Assembly (NCBI GenBank): GCA_963741305.1
Contig: CAVUHL010000003.1
Location: 434,001 to 498,000, forward strand
Direction: 5' to 3'
DNA length: 64,000 nt
DNA from: DATMER01 sp963741305
GTDB taxonomy: Bacteria > Acidobacteriota > Thermoanaerobaculia > Multivoradales > UBA5704
In this document: positions 26,978 through 35,087 of the stretch, in pieces
How the letters are laid out: every line of letters starts with the position of its first letter
Position numbering within the stretch: the stretch's first letter is position 1
Translations under genes and position numbers: made by a program
The notes under the pieces: model-generated
Told to the model about the DNA's origin: nothing
The model's input: only the letters and a program-made list of their open reading frames with translations
Database searches by the model: none

Positions 26978-28843
26978 ATGAAGAAAGCCCTTTTGGTCTT
27001 ATCGTCGTTGCTGTCCTTGTTGTCCCTGCTGTCCTTGTCGTCCTTTCCGGCCGCCGCCTCCGAAGCCACCGACGCCCGCGCCGAGTGGCAGAGCTTCCTC
27101 GAAGCCTTCCCGGCCACCAAGGGCAAGATGACCGAGAGCGAGCGCATCAAGTCCCTTTACGACCATCAGTGGGATTGGGCTCTCCGGGAGTTCCCCGAGC
27201 TCTCGACCGCCCTGGGCGTGCCGGGCCGTAACCATCTCTGGAGCGACCAGTCCCTCGCCTCCATGAACGCCCGCCGGGCGCTCGACCGCAAGGTCCTGGC
27301 GGCTGCGGAATCCATCGACCGCTCCAAGCTGGAAGAGAAGGACCGGGTCCACTACGACCTCTACGTCCGCCAGATCCGCAACGGCCTGGAGGGCCAGCGC
27401 TTCCCCGGCGAGTACCTGGTCATGGATCAGATGGGGGGCCTGCAGCAGAACGTGCCCGCCTCCCTCATCCAGATGCCGGCCCGGACGGTGAAGGAGTACG
27501 AGGACATCCTCTCCCGCCTGCGCGGCGTGCCCACGCTGGTGGACAACACCCTCGAGCGGCTGGAGAAGGGCCTGGCCGCCGGAGTCACGCCGCCGCGGAT
27601 CACCCTGCGCGACCTGCCCGGCCAGGTGCAGAACCTGCTCACCGAGGACCCCATGGCGAGCGCGCTGCTCAAGCCGTTCACGGCGATCCCGGAGAGCATC
27701 CCGGCGCCGGACCGCGACCGGCTCACGCGCGAGGCCGTCCGGATCTACCAGGAGCAGGCGTCGCCCGCCTTCCGCAAGCTCCACCGTTATCTGGCGGAGA
27801 CCTACGTGCCGGCCGCGCGGGAATCGATCGCCATGAGCGCACTGCCCGAGGGGAAGGCCTGGTACGCCTACGCGGCGAAGCAGTACACGACCACGGACAT
27901 GACGCCCGACCAGATCCACGACCTAGGCCTCTCCGAGGTGAAGCGCATCCGCGCCGAGATGGACAAAGTCATCGCCTCGACCGGCTTCAAGGGGAGCTTC
28001 GAAGAGTTCCTCGTCTTCCTGCGCACCGATCCGCAGTTCTTCTATGAAACGCCCGAGGACCTTGTCGCCGGCTACCGCGACGTGGCCAAGCGGGCCGACC
28101 CCGAGTTGGTGAAGCTCTTCGGAAGGCTGCCGCAGCTCCCCTACGGGGTGATCCCGATCCCGTCCTACGCCGAGAAGTCGCAGACGACCGCCTACTACGA
28201 CAGCGGCATGTTGGAAGCCGGCCGGCCCGGCTACTACTACGTCAACACCTACGACCTGAAGTCCCGGCCCAAGTGGGAGATGGAGGCCCTGACCCTGCAC
28301 GAGGCGGTGCCTGGGCATCACCTGCAGGTCTCGCTCTCGCAAGAGATGGAGGACGTCCCGGAGTGGCGCAAGTTCGACGGCTACACCGCCTTCGTCGAAG
28401 GGTGGGGCCTCTACGCCGAGAGCCTGGGCACGGAGATGGGCTTCTACAAGGACCCGTACTCCAAGTTCGGCCAGCTCACCTATGAAATGTGGCGAGCGGT
28501 GCGTCTGGTGGTGGACACGGGCATGCACGCCAAGGGCTGGACCCGCGAGCAGGCGATCGACTTCTTCAAGAAGAACGCGGGCAAGACCGAGCACGACATC
28601 GTGGTCGAGGTGGACCGCTACATCGTGACCCCCGGGCAGGCGCTGGCCTACAAGATCGGCGAGCTGAAGATCAAGGAGCTGCGCGCCATGGCCACCAAGG
28701 AGCTCGGGAACCGCTTCGACGTGCGCGCCTTCCACGACCAGGTGCTGGGCAACGGAGCGCTGCCGCTCGACGTGCTGGAGGCCAACATCAAGGCCTGGGT
28801 GGGGGAGCGGAAGGCGGCGCCGGAAGCTCGGCCGGCGGGGTAG
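26978..28843 (+). CDS. Secreted DUF885 family protein (HExxxGHH metallopeptidase-like)
   Basis: 621 residues from ATG 26978 (GAGGAG 7 nt upstream; a TTG at 26963 is less likely). Signal peptide 1-25 is made of S-LL-S-LL repeats encoded by a 9-nt DNA repeat. The rest is a mainly helical DUF885 domain with LHEAVPGHHLQ (about 439-449), the zinc-binding-like motif of this family, plus FVEGWGLYAESLG and PGQALAYKIGELKI near the C-terminus. DUF885 proteins are related to M32-type carboxypeptidases and are regarded as peptidases. It probably works with the M28 protein upstream in peptide scavenging. Confidence 0.9.
   Translation: MKKALLVLSSLLSLLSLLSLSSFPAAASEATDARAEWQSFLEAFPATKGKMTESERIKSLYDHQWDWALREFPELSTALGVPGRNHLWSDQSLASMNARRALDRKVLAAAESIDRSKLEEKDRVHYDLYVRQIRNGLEGQRFPGEYLVMDQMGGLQQNVPASLIQMPARTVKEYEDILSRLRGVPTLVDNTLERLEKGLAAGVTPPRITLRDLPGQVQNLLTEDPMASALLKPFTAIPESIPAPDRDRLTREAVRIYQEQASPAFRKLHRYLAETYVPAARESIAMSALPEGKAWYAYAAKQYTTTDMTPDQIHDLGLSEVKRIRAEMDKVIASTGFKGSFEEFLVFLRTDPQFFYETPEDLVAGYRDVAKRADPELVKLFGRLPQLPYGVIPIPSYAEKSQTTAYYDSGMLEAGRPGYYYVNTYDLKSRPKWEMEALTLHEAVPGHHLQVSLSQEMEDVPEWRKFDGYTAFVEGWGLYAESLGTEMGFYKDPYSKFGQLTYEMWRAVRLVVDTGMHAKGWTREQAIDFFKKNAGKTEHDIVVEVDRYIVTPGQALAYKIGELKIKELRAMATKELGNRFDVRAFHDQVLGNGALPLDVLEANIKAWVGERKAAPEARPAG
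27004..27048. repeat. 9-nt GTCCTT repeats in the DUF885 signal peptide
   Basis: GTC starts recur every 9 nt at 27004, 27013, 27022, 27031 and 27040. In this frame the unit reads TTG-CTG-TCC, i.e. L-L-S, forming the hydrophobic core of the signal peptide. The same DNA unit occurs at 48958 in another reading frame. Confidence 0.82.
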
Positions 28844-28847
28844 AGGC

Positions 28848-28853
28848 TATACT
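28848..28853 (+). promoter_or_regulatory. -10-like TATACT before the desaturase gene
   Basis: TATACT lies directly after the DUF885 stop codon and 25 nt before the ATG at 28879, which also has its own GGGGGAG Shine-Dalgarno. No clear -35. It suggests separate transcription of the desaturase. Confidence 0.4.
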
Positions 28854-28878
28854 CCCCCTCAGCTTTCAAGGGGGAGTC

Positions 28879-29934
28879 ATGAGCACGAGAGGTGACACCG
28901 TCCTGGTGTTGGACCGCGATCCCGCTGTGCGCGGGGACCTGAAAAAGGCCTGGCGCACGGCCCGGCGGTTCCTGAAATTGCAGCGCGAGCACCCGCTCTG
29001 GCTCCGGCGCCAGGCGATCGCCGACCGGCTCCTCGCCCTGGAGTGGTTGCTGTTGATCGCGGTCACCTACCTGATCGTCTTCGGGCCTCTCCCCTGGCCT
29101 CTCAAAGCCGTCCTGCTGATCCCCTGGAGCCTCTACTCCAGCCTGGCGCTCGACGTGGCCGTCCACTACTTCAACCACTGGCCGCCGTTCCGCCGCGAGG
29201 GGCTCAACGTGCTGCTGCGGGCCGCGGGTGTGCTCGTCTTCTTCAGCCCGCTGGAGGTCCGCTACCACCACTGGCAGCACCACCGGTACAACGACCCCTT
29301 CGACGATCCACAAACCGCGCTCCAGGAGATCGCACGGAGTCCGGGTTGGCGGAGCTGGATGGCGCTGGGGAAGTACCTGGGCAGGGAGACGGTGCGCTCG
29401 GTCTGGGGCTTCCTCCCCTGGTCGGAGATGCCGTCCTACATCCGGGCGCTGAAAGCCTCAAAGCCGGCGCATTACCGGGAGATCGTGGCCACGCGCTGGG
29501 TTGGCCCGTGCTTGCTGGTGGCGCTGCTCGTGTGGAGGCCGATGGAGACGGCGCTCTTCCTGGTGCCCGCCACCCTGCTGGTGGCGCCGCTCGCGAGCTT
29601 CATCATGAACCTGACGGACCACGCGCCGAGCGACCTGACCCATCCTTTCCGGCAGGCCACCTGGCTGGAGCCGCGGACCCGGATGGAGCGCCTGATCTCG
29701 TTCGTGAACCACCAGACCGCGGCCACGCACCTGACGCACCACCTGTTCCCGCAGGTGCACTGGATCCACATGCGCCGGCTCCAGCGCCGGATGGGCCGGC
29801 TCTACGTGCGCTACGGCGCGCCGCGGTCCATGGTCGTGAACTCGACGCTGCTGGGGAACCCGCTGGCACTGGCGCGCGTGCTGGGAGGATTGAAGCAGGT
29901 GCAGCCGGTGGGGGAGACGTGGATTACTCCGTGA
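28879..29934 (+). CDS. Membrane fatty acid desaturase / hydroxylase-like protein
   Basis: 351 residues from ATG 28879 (GGGGGAG 3-8 nt upstream). Hydrophobic spans lie around 55-100 and 200-240. Three histidine clusters characteristic of the membrane di-iron family are seen: HYFNHW (about 96), HHWQHHRYND (about 131) and HQTAATHLTHHLFPQVHW (about 278-295). The enzyme would introduce a double bond or hydroxyl group into a lipid acyl chain, using ferredoxin or a cytochrome for electrons. Substrate is unknown. The last 11 nt overlap the convergent lipoprotein gene. Confidence 0.85.
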   Translation: MSTRGDTVLVLDRDPAVRGDLKKAWRTARRFLKLQREHPLWLRRQAIADRLLALEWLLLIAVTYLIVFGPLPWPLKAVLLIPWSLYSSLALDVAVHYFNHWPPFRREGLNVLLRAAGVLVFFSPLEVRYHHWQHHRYNDPFDDPQTALQEIARSPGWRSWMALGKYLGRETVRSVWGFLPWSEMPSYIRALKASKPAHYREIVATRWVGPCLLVALLVWRPMETALFLVPATLLVAPLASFIMNLTDHAPSDLTHPFRQATWLEPRTRMERLISFVNHQTAATHLTHHLFPQVHWIHMRRLQRRMGRLYVRYGAPRSMVVNSTLLGNPLALARVLGGLKQVQPVGETWITP

Positions 29935-30763
29935 CGTAGGGCTCCAGCAGGGCGTCCCAGCTCCTCGACATCCGGTCGTATTCGGCCGGGCAGCGCTCGG
30001 CCCGGTCCTCGGGCAGGGTTTCGTCGTCCACGAGGTACTGGAAGCCTTCCGGGTTCTTGCCATAGCTCCAGCAGACGATGTTGTAGAAGCGCTGCTCGTC
30101 GAGCGAGTGCTCGTCCCAGAAGGCGAGTTCCTCCTCCTCCGTGAGGAACGACCAGGCGCCGTTGAGCGCCGCCATCTCGCCTTCCTCGCCTCCTTCCAGG
30201 AGGATCATCGTGGCGAGCTGGTCCACCGCGTCCTCCTCCCGGCCGGTGACGGGCAGGTCGTAGATGTCGATCAGAGCGTGTCCGAGCTCGTGGAAGAAGG
30301 TGAAGGCCGTCGCGCCCGCCACGGCCTCGCCCCCTTCCTCGGCCTCTTCCTCCGTCTGCTCTTCCGAGAGGAACAGCCCGGCGTAGTACTCGACCAGCTC
30401 CCAGCAGAGGGAGATCTCCCGGGCCTCGGGATCGTAGAAGGCGTTCACGTCGCCGCACTCCTTGAACACCACCGGCACCTGCGAGGGGAGGGCGAAGACG
30501 GTGTTCAGCTCCTGGACCGTGTCCTCCAGCAGGCGGGTTTCCTTGAAGATCGCCTCCAGCTCCTGGTAGTCCTCGTTGTCCGTCTTGTCATAGCGCACCA
30601 CGAAGTTCCCGGTGTCGCGGACCCCGCCGGACTCGGTCCGCTTGAAGCTCGCGGGAATCTTGTCGGCGACTGCTTCCGGCTCCTCCTCCGGAACGGAACC
30701 GCAGGCGCCGAGAGCCAGCAGGGACAGAACGAGCGCGCAGCGGCGCACGAAGACGTGACGCAT
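29924..30763 (-). CDS. Lipoprotein metallopeptidase, DUF4344-like
   Basis: 279 residues from ATG 30763, with GGAGGA 7 nt upstream (the alternative ATG at 30769 is too close). A lipoprotein signal ends LSLLALGAC, so Cys20-21 should be lipidated. The mature protein is very acidic. FFHELGHALIDIY (about 156-168) is an HExxH zinc site, and the flanking EEDAVDQLA supplies a likely third ligand, as in DUF4344 putative metallopeptidases. Cysteines C-E-V-E style pairs near residues 105-125 and 235-260 could form disulfides. Probably a periplasm-facing peptidase; substrate unknown. Confidence 0.82.
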   Translation of the reverse strand: MRHVFVRRCALVLSLLALGACGSVPEEEPEAVADKIPASFKRTESGGVRDTGNFVVRYDKTDNEDYQELEAIFKETRLLEDTVQELNTVFALPSQVPVVFKECGDVNAFYDPEAREISLCWELVEYYAGLFLSEEQTEEEAEEGGEAVAGATAFTFFHELGHALIDIYDLPVTGREEDAVDQLATMILLEGGEEGEMAALNGAWSFLTEEEELAFWDEHSLDEQRFYNIVCWSYGKNPEGFQYLVDDETLPEDRAERCPAEYDRMSRSWDALLEPYVTE

Positions 30764-30790
30764 GGACATTTCCTCCGCAGGGTGGGGTGG

Positions 30791-30800
30791 AGTGTAAACT
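30791..30800. promoter_or_regulatory. Overlapping bidirectional -10 elements
   Basis: AGTGTAAACT gives TAAACT on the plus strand (30795-30800), 8 nt before the acetyltransferase ATG at 30809, and TACACT on the minus strand (30796-30791) for the lipoprotein gene. The plus-strand message would be leaderless. Confidence 0.5.
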
Positions 30801-30808
30801 CCCGCCCC

Positions 30809-31390
30809 ATGAAAGTCGAACCGGCGCTCCTGGAAGGCAGGGTCCTCCGCCTCGAACCACTGTCTCTGGACCATGCCCCGGGCCTCTGGCCGCATGCCGG
30901 GCCCGAGGTCTTTCAGTGGCTTGCCGACCTGCCGCGGGATGGCAGCTATGAAGCCTTCCGGGACTGGATCGGCGAGACGATGCGCAGGCCGGCTTCCCTC
31001 ACGTTTGCCATGATCCTCGCCGAGACAGGGGAGCCCGCGGGCGTGTCGGGCTACCTGGACATCCGTCCCGACCACCGGGGGATCGAGATCGGCCGCACCT
31101 GGATCGGCAAGGCCCACCAGGGGAGCCGGGTCAACCCCGAGAGCAAGCTCCTGCTCTTCCGTCACGCCTTCGAGGCGCTTGGCGCCATGCGCGTGCAGCT
31201 CAAGACCGACCTGCGCAACCTGCACAGCCAGCGCGCCATCGAGAAGCTCGGCGCGGTGCGCGAGGGCGTCCTCCGCCGCTACCAGATCCGCAGCAACGGC
31301 GAGGTGCGGGATACGGTCATGTACAGCGTGCTCGCCGAGGAGTGGCCGGCCTTGAAGGCCCGGCTCGAAGCTCGGCTGGCGGTAGACTGA
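30809..31390 (+). CDS. GNAT acetyltransferase (RimJ/RimL-like)
   Basis: 193 residues with the layout of the RimJ/RimL family: LLEGRVLRLEPLSLDHAPGL at the start, GYLDIRPDHRGIEIGRTWIG in the core, and VQLKTDLRNLHSQRAIEKLG, where the N-x-x-S-x-x-A motif binds the acetyl-CoA pyrophosphate. It probably acetylates the N-terminus of a protein or a small amine. No Shine-Dalgarno; a -10-like hexamer is 8 nt upstream. The stop codon shares bases with the start of the histidine kinase gene (TGATG). Confidence 0.88.
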   Translation: MKVEPALLEGRVLRLEPLSLDHAPGLWPHAGPEVFQWLADLPRDGSYEAFRDWIGETMRRPASLTFAMILAETGEPAGVSGYLDIRPDHRGIEIGRTWIGKAHQGSRVNPESKLLLFRHAFEALGAMRVQLKTDLRNLHSQRAIEKLGAVREGVLRRYQIRSNGEVRDTVMYSVLAEEWPALKARLEARLAVD

Positions 31391-32775
31391 TGATGATGGA
31401 CAGACATCCGGCACGGTGGGTGCAGCTCCTGGCGAAGTGGGCCGCGGTGCCGCTCGCCCTGAGCGGCGTGGTCCTGGCCGGCCGCGCCGCGGGTGCCAAC
31501 GAGATCACCGCCGGCCTCCTGCTCCTGGTCGCGGTGCTCGGCCTTGCCACGTGGGGCGGCTGGACGGTCGGAGCCGTGGCGTCCGTGGCTGCCACGCTCT
31601 GCCTCAACTTCTTCTTCCTCCATCCCACGGGCACGTTCATCATCGAGGCGCCGTCAAACTGGGTGGCGCTGGGTTGCTTCCTGGCGGCTTCCACCCTGGT
31701 CAGCCGGCTGGTGGCCCGCGGTCGTCAAGAGGCCGCGGAGGCCCTGGCACGGCAGCGGGAGCTGGAGGTGCTGTACGACCTGTCCTTCGGCCTTTTCACC
31801 GCCAGCCTGGGAGAGGCCGCGGCCCGGACGCTGCGCGCCCTCGGGGCCGATTCGGGAGCGCTGATCCTCGACGGGCAGGTTCTCCTCGCCGGGGAGCCGG
31901 AGGTCGATCCCACGTTCGTCGACGCCGCCCGCAAGGGCTCCAGCACCCTGGAGGACGGGGGGACCAGCTACATCCCGCTCCAGATTGGCGGTCAGGTCAG
32001 CGGGGTCCTGGTCGCCGCGGAGCCCACCGCCCCGCCGGCGGTCCTGGAACCGGCCGTGCGCCTGCTGGCCCTCGCCGTCGAGCGCGAGCGGCTGCTCCGG
32101 GAGGCGGCGCACCTGGAAGCCGTGCGCGAGAGCGACGCCCTGAAGACCGCGCTGCTGCGGGCGGTCTCGCACGACCTGCGCACCCCTCTCACCTCCATGC
32201 GCCTGGAGATCGAGAGCCTGGAGCGCGGCCTCGCGAAGCGGCCCGAGGAGCTCGCCAGCCTGCACTCACTCTCCCGCCAGCAGGAGCGGCTGACGCGCCG
32301 CATCGACAACCTCCTTGCCCTGGCGCGCCTGGAAGCCGGAGTCGCCCGGCCCCATCCGGAGCCGACGCCGGCCGGCAGCCTCTTCCGCGCCGCCCGGGAG
32401 AGCCTGGCCCTGATCCTCGAAGGGAGGGCGGTCCAGGTCCGCATCCAGCCGGGCTGCCCCGACCTCTGGGCCGATCCCTCCATTTCCCTGGAGGTGCTGG
32501 TGAACCTGATGGAGAACGCGGCGCGGGCGGCGCCTCCCGGACAGCCGCTGGAGCTGGCCGCCGAGGCGGTCAATGGCCACGTCCGCATCGAGGTGCGCGA
32601 CCGGGGCCCCGGGATCGGGGAGAACCTGTCCGAGGGCCTCGGGCTGCGGATCGCCCGCAGCCTGGCCGAGGCGGACGGCGGATCGATCGGGCTGTTGGAC
32701 CGCCCCGGCGGCGGCACGATCGCCCGCCTTGACCTGCCCGCGGCTCCGGAGCTGGAGGAGATCCTGGCGGGATGA
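31390..32775 (+). CDS. Sensor histidine kinase, KdpD-like (DUF4118 membrane domain)
   Basis: 461 residues. Residues 15-105 hold four short membrane spans of the DUF4118 type found in KdpD (AAVPLALSGVVLAGR, LNFFFLHPTGTFI). A GAF-like region (about 125-230) follows, then HisKA with the phospho-acceptor in RAVSHDLRTPLTSMRLE (about 257-273) and the HATPase with NLMENAARAA and DRGPGIGENL. The cytoplasmic KdpD and Usp domains that sense K+ and ATP in classical KdpD are absent. Several ATGs overlap at 31390-31398. It is coupled to the response regulator by a 4-nt overlap. Confidence 0.9.
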   Translation: MMMDRHPARWVQLLAKWAAVPLALSGVVLAGRAAGANEITAGLLLLVAVLGLATWGGWTVGAVASVAATLCLNFFFLHPTGTFIIEAPSNWVALGCFLAASTLVSRLVARGRQEAAEALARQRELEVLYDLSFGLFTASLGEAAARTLRALGADSGALILDGQVLLAGEPEVDPTFVDAARKGSSTLEDGGTSYIPLQIGGQVSGVLVAAEPTAPPAVLEPAVRLLALAVERERLLREAAHLEAVRESDALKTALLRAVSHDLRTPLTSMRLEIESLERGLAKRPEELASLHSLSRQQERLTRRIDNLLALARLEAGVARPHPEPTPAGSLFRAARESLALILEGRAVQVRIQPGCPDLWADPSISLEVLVNLMENAARAAPPGQPLELAAEAVNGHVRIEVRDRGPGIGENLSEGLGLRIARSLAEADGGSIGLLDRPGGGTIARLDLPAAPELEEILAG

Positions 32776-33479
32776 CCCGCCCCAAGCCCCTGATCCTGGT
32801 GATCGACGACGACGCCGACATCCGCCGGAGCCTGTCGCGGGAGCTGGCGCTGGCCGGCTACGACACCCTGGCCGCGGCCGACGGGGTGGAGGGGCGGGAG
32901 CTGTTCGAGCACCACCATCCCGACCTGGTCATCACCGACGTCGCCATGCCCCGGGCCGACGGCCTGGCGGTGATCTCGGCGGTCCGCCGGACCGACCGCA
33001 CGCCGGTCCTGGTGCTGTCGGTGCGCGGCGAGGAGGAGGACAGGGTCCGCGCCCTGGACCTGGGGGCGGACGATTACGTGACCAAGCCGTTCTACCTGCG
33101 CGAGTTGTTGGCCCGCGTGCGCACCCAGCTCCGCCGCAACGGCCCCGCCGGCATGACGGTGCCGGAGGTCCTCCGTTTCCCCGACCTGGTGATCGACCGC
33201 GGCCGGCGCACTGTCGCCCAGGGTGAGCGCGAGGTGAAGCTCACCCCCACGGAGCTGGCCATCCTGGAGCTGCTGGCGAGCCACGCCGGCCGGCCCGTCA
33301 CCCTGCGCCAGATCATCGCAACCGTCTGGACGGGCGCTCCGGCGACCACCGTGGACACCGTGAGGGTCCATGTGGGCTCGCTGCGGCGCAAGTTGGAGCC
33401 CGATCCGGCCAATCCGCGCTACATCGGCACCGAGCCGTGGGTCGGATACAGGTTCCTGGCCGAGCCAACGGACGGGTAG
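32772..33479 (+). CDS. Response regulator, OmpR/KdpE type
   Basis: 235 residues: receiver domain (1-120) with acidic pocket DDDAD, phospho-acceptor Asp in VITDVAMPRADG, and TKPFYLRELLARV carrying the conserved Lys; C-terminal winged-helix DNA-binding domain (about 135-232: LTPTELAILELLASH, TVDTVRVHVGSLRRKLE, GVGYRFL-like end). No kdpFABC genes are in the window, so this pair is an orphan here. The stop codon lies inside the first unit of repeat array 2. Confidence 0.92.
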   Translation: MTRPKPLILVIDDDADIRRSLSRELALAGYDTLAAADGVEGRELFEHHHPDLVITDVAMPRADGLAVISAVRRTDRTPVLVLSVRGEEEDRVRALDLGADDYVTKPFYLRELLARVRTQLRRNGPAGMTVPEVLRFPDLVIDRGRRTVAQGEREVKLTPTELAILELLASHAGRPVTLRQIIATVWTGAPATTVDTVRVHVGSLRRKLEPDPANPRYIGTEPWVGYRFLAEPTDG

Positions 33480-33700
33480 ACCCCTCCAACGAGTGGGTAG
33501 AGCGCTCCAACGATTGGATTGCTCGTCCAAACGAGTGGGTAGACCCCTCTACCCATTCGTTGGACAGCTCGTACCCAGTAAACAGACCCTTCCACCCGCT
33601 CGTTTGGACCAGCTACCCAGCCGTTGCGAGCGGCTACCCATTCGTTTGAGACGGCTACCCCTTGGGTGGAGGCTTCCACGCATTCGTTTGCCGTGCCGGG
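33465..33700. repeat. Array 2: about eleven 21-bp repeats with an orientation switch
   Basis: Units of the form CCAACGAGTGGGTAGA start at 33465, 33486, 33507 and 33527; around 33548 the orientation flips to ACCCATTCGTTTGGA-type units with ACCC at 33551, 33573, 33594, 33615, 33636, 33657 and a diverged last unit at 33678. Steps are 20-22 nt, mostly 21. The first unit contains the TAG stop of the response regulator. This array fills most of the 312-nt gap 33480-33791; no gene is seen in it. Confidence 0.9.
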
Positions 33701-33791
33701 CTGTTCCAATCTCCGGTTCCCGCTGTCCAACTCCTTTGAAAACAAATCGCGGGGCTTCTCAGGGCGCCCGCTGAACGAAAAGGAGCTCACG

Positions 33792-34325
33792 ATGATCCGC
33801 ACCAAACTTTCGACCCTGGCCCTCGCCACGGTCCTCGTCCTTCCCCTCGCCACTGCCGGCTGCTCGAAGGGCTCCAGCCCCACCGAGCCCGCATTCGACG
33901 ACGAGCTTGCATCGGCCAGCTCGCTCTCCGTGGTGACCGAGGAGAGCAAGGGCCGGGGCAGGGGCGGGGATGACGACCGGAATGACGACCGGAATGACGA
34001 CAACGACAACAACCGGCGGCGGGGACGGGGCGGCCGGAATGGCGGCAACGACGACGACAACAACAACCGGCCGGCGCGCAACGGCCGGGAGTTCGAAGGC
34101 GCGGTCACGTCGGTCGGCTCCGACTCCGTGACGCTCGCGGGCGGCCTCCGCATCGTGGTCAACGGCGGCACCCAGTGGAGCGGCCGGGGCGACCTCTTCT
34201 CCCTGTCGCAGATCTCCAACTCGCTCGCGGCCGGCCGCAACCCGCGCGTCGAAGGCCGCGGCAACCGCCAGGGCGACGGCTCCATCGTCGCTGCCACGAT
34301 CAAGGCCGAGCACGTGGGCGACTGA
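33792..34325 (+). CDS. Lipoprotein with Asp/Asn/Arg low-complexity region and DUF5666-like domain
   Basis: 177 residues; AGGAG 6 nt before ATG 33792. The signal ends VLVLPLATAGC, so Cys20ish is lipidated. Residues 55-95 are a low-complexity run of D, N, R and G encoded partly by 12-nt DNA repeats (gaatgacgaccg at about 33975-34000), which could bind metal ions or act as a disordered spacer. The C-terminal domain (about 100-177: GAVTSVGSDSVTLAGGLRI, VEGRGNRQGDGSIVAATI) resembles DUF5666, a small OB-like barrel. Function unknown, surface-exposed. Confidence 0.8.
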   Translation: MIRTKLSTLALATVLVLPLATAGCSKGSSPTEPAFDDELASASSLSVVTEESKGRGRGGDDDRNDDRNDDNDNNRRRGRGGRNGGNDDDNNNRPARNGREFEGAVTSVGSDSVTLAGGLRIVVNGGTQWSGRGDLFSLSQISNSLAAGRNPRVEGRGNRQGDGSIVAATIKAEHVGD

Positions 34326-34326
34326 G

Positions 34327-35061
34327 TCAGTCCGGATCCCGCAGCGGCTCGGGCTCGAGGGCTCGAGCCGCTACAACCGTCAGGGCAGCGGCGCCATACA
34401 CCAGAGCCTTCCACCAATACTGCCGTTCAGGATCCACACCCGCCAGGGAGAACAGGTTCAGGGCCGCGTGAAAGACCACGGCTACGGACAGGTTGCCTCC
34501 CGTCCTGAGGTGCAGCCAGGTAAAGAGGATCGAGTATGACACGACCAGCACGAAGAAGGCCATGAAGGGGAGGCCTCGATGGGGGTACCCGGGCAGGAAG
34601 AAGTTCGGCAGGTGCCAGAGCGCCCAGACGACCCCGACCGCGATGCCGCTCGCTAGTGCTGGCCACCGCTCCAGAAGGTAGGGCAGGGCGAAGCCGCGCC
34701 ATCCCACCTCCTCGCCCACGACCAGGAATGCCAGGGCGATGCTTACGCCCGTGATCGGGCCGAGGGCCAGAGCTGACCGCTCCAACAGCCACACCGGAAC
34801 CAGAAGAAGCAAGGGGAGCCCGAACGCGACGGCCAGCCACTTCACGTGGCGTCCCTGCAGGGCAAACCTGCGCCAGAGCCGCTTCAGGCCCGGGCGGCCC
34901 TGAAGAGCCCCGATGACCGCCACCGCGCCCAGAAGAGGGCCGAAAAGGCCGAGCAACGGCAGGAGCAGGGAGAAGCGCATCCCCGCGGCGAGAGGCCAGG
35001 TGACACCGAAGGCGATCAGGACGAACGCCGTGAAGGGGAACCGCCGGATGAGCTCGCGCAT
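34327..35061 (-). CDS. CPBP family intramembrane metalloprotease
   Basis: 244 residues, about seven or eight membrane helices. The CPBP/CAAX-like catalytic motifs are present: EEVGWRGFALP (about 128-138), HLPNFF (about 166-171) and HAALNL (about 210-215). Such proteases process prenylated or signal-bearing peptides, or act in bacteriocin immunity; no substrate gene is adjacent. A near-consensus TACAAT on the minus strand (35076-35071) lies 9 nt before the ATG and there is no Shine-Dalgarno. Confidence 0.88.
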   Translation of the reverse strand: MRELIRRFPFTAFVLIAFGVTWPLAAGMRFSLLLPLLGLFGPLLGAVAVIGALQGRPGLKRLWRRFALQGRHVKWLAVAFGLPLLLLVPVWLLERSALALGPITGVSIALAFLVVGEEVGWRGFALPYLLERWPALASGIAVGVVWALWHLPNFFLPGYPHRGLPFMAFFVLVVSYSILFTWLHLRTGGNLSVAVVFHAALNLFSLAGVDPERQYWWKALVYGAAALTVVAARALEPEPLRDPD

Positions 35062-35070
35062 GTGGGCTCA

Positions 35071-35080
35071 ATTGTAGCGT
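35071..35080. promoter_or_regulatory. Overlapping bidirectional -10 elements
   Basis: ATTGTAGCGT contains TACAAT on the minus strand (35076-35071), 9 nt before the CPBP ATG, and the weaker TAGCGT on the plus strand (35075-35080), 7 nt before ATG 35088. Both messages would be leaderless. Confidence 0.45.
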
Positions 35081-35087
35081 GGCACAC

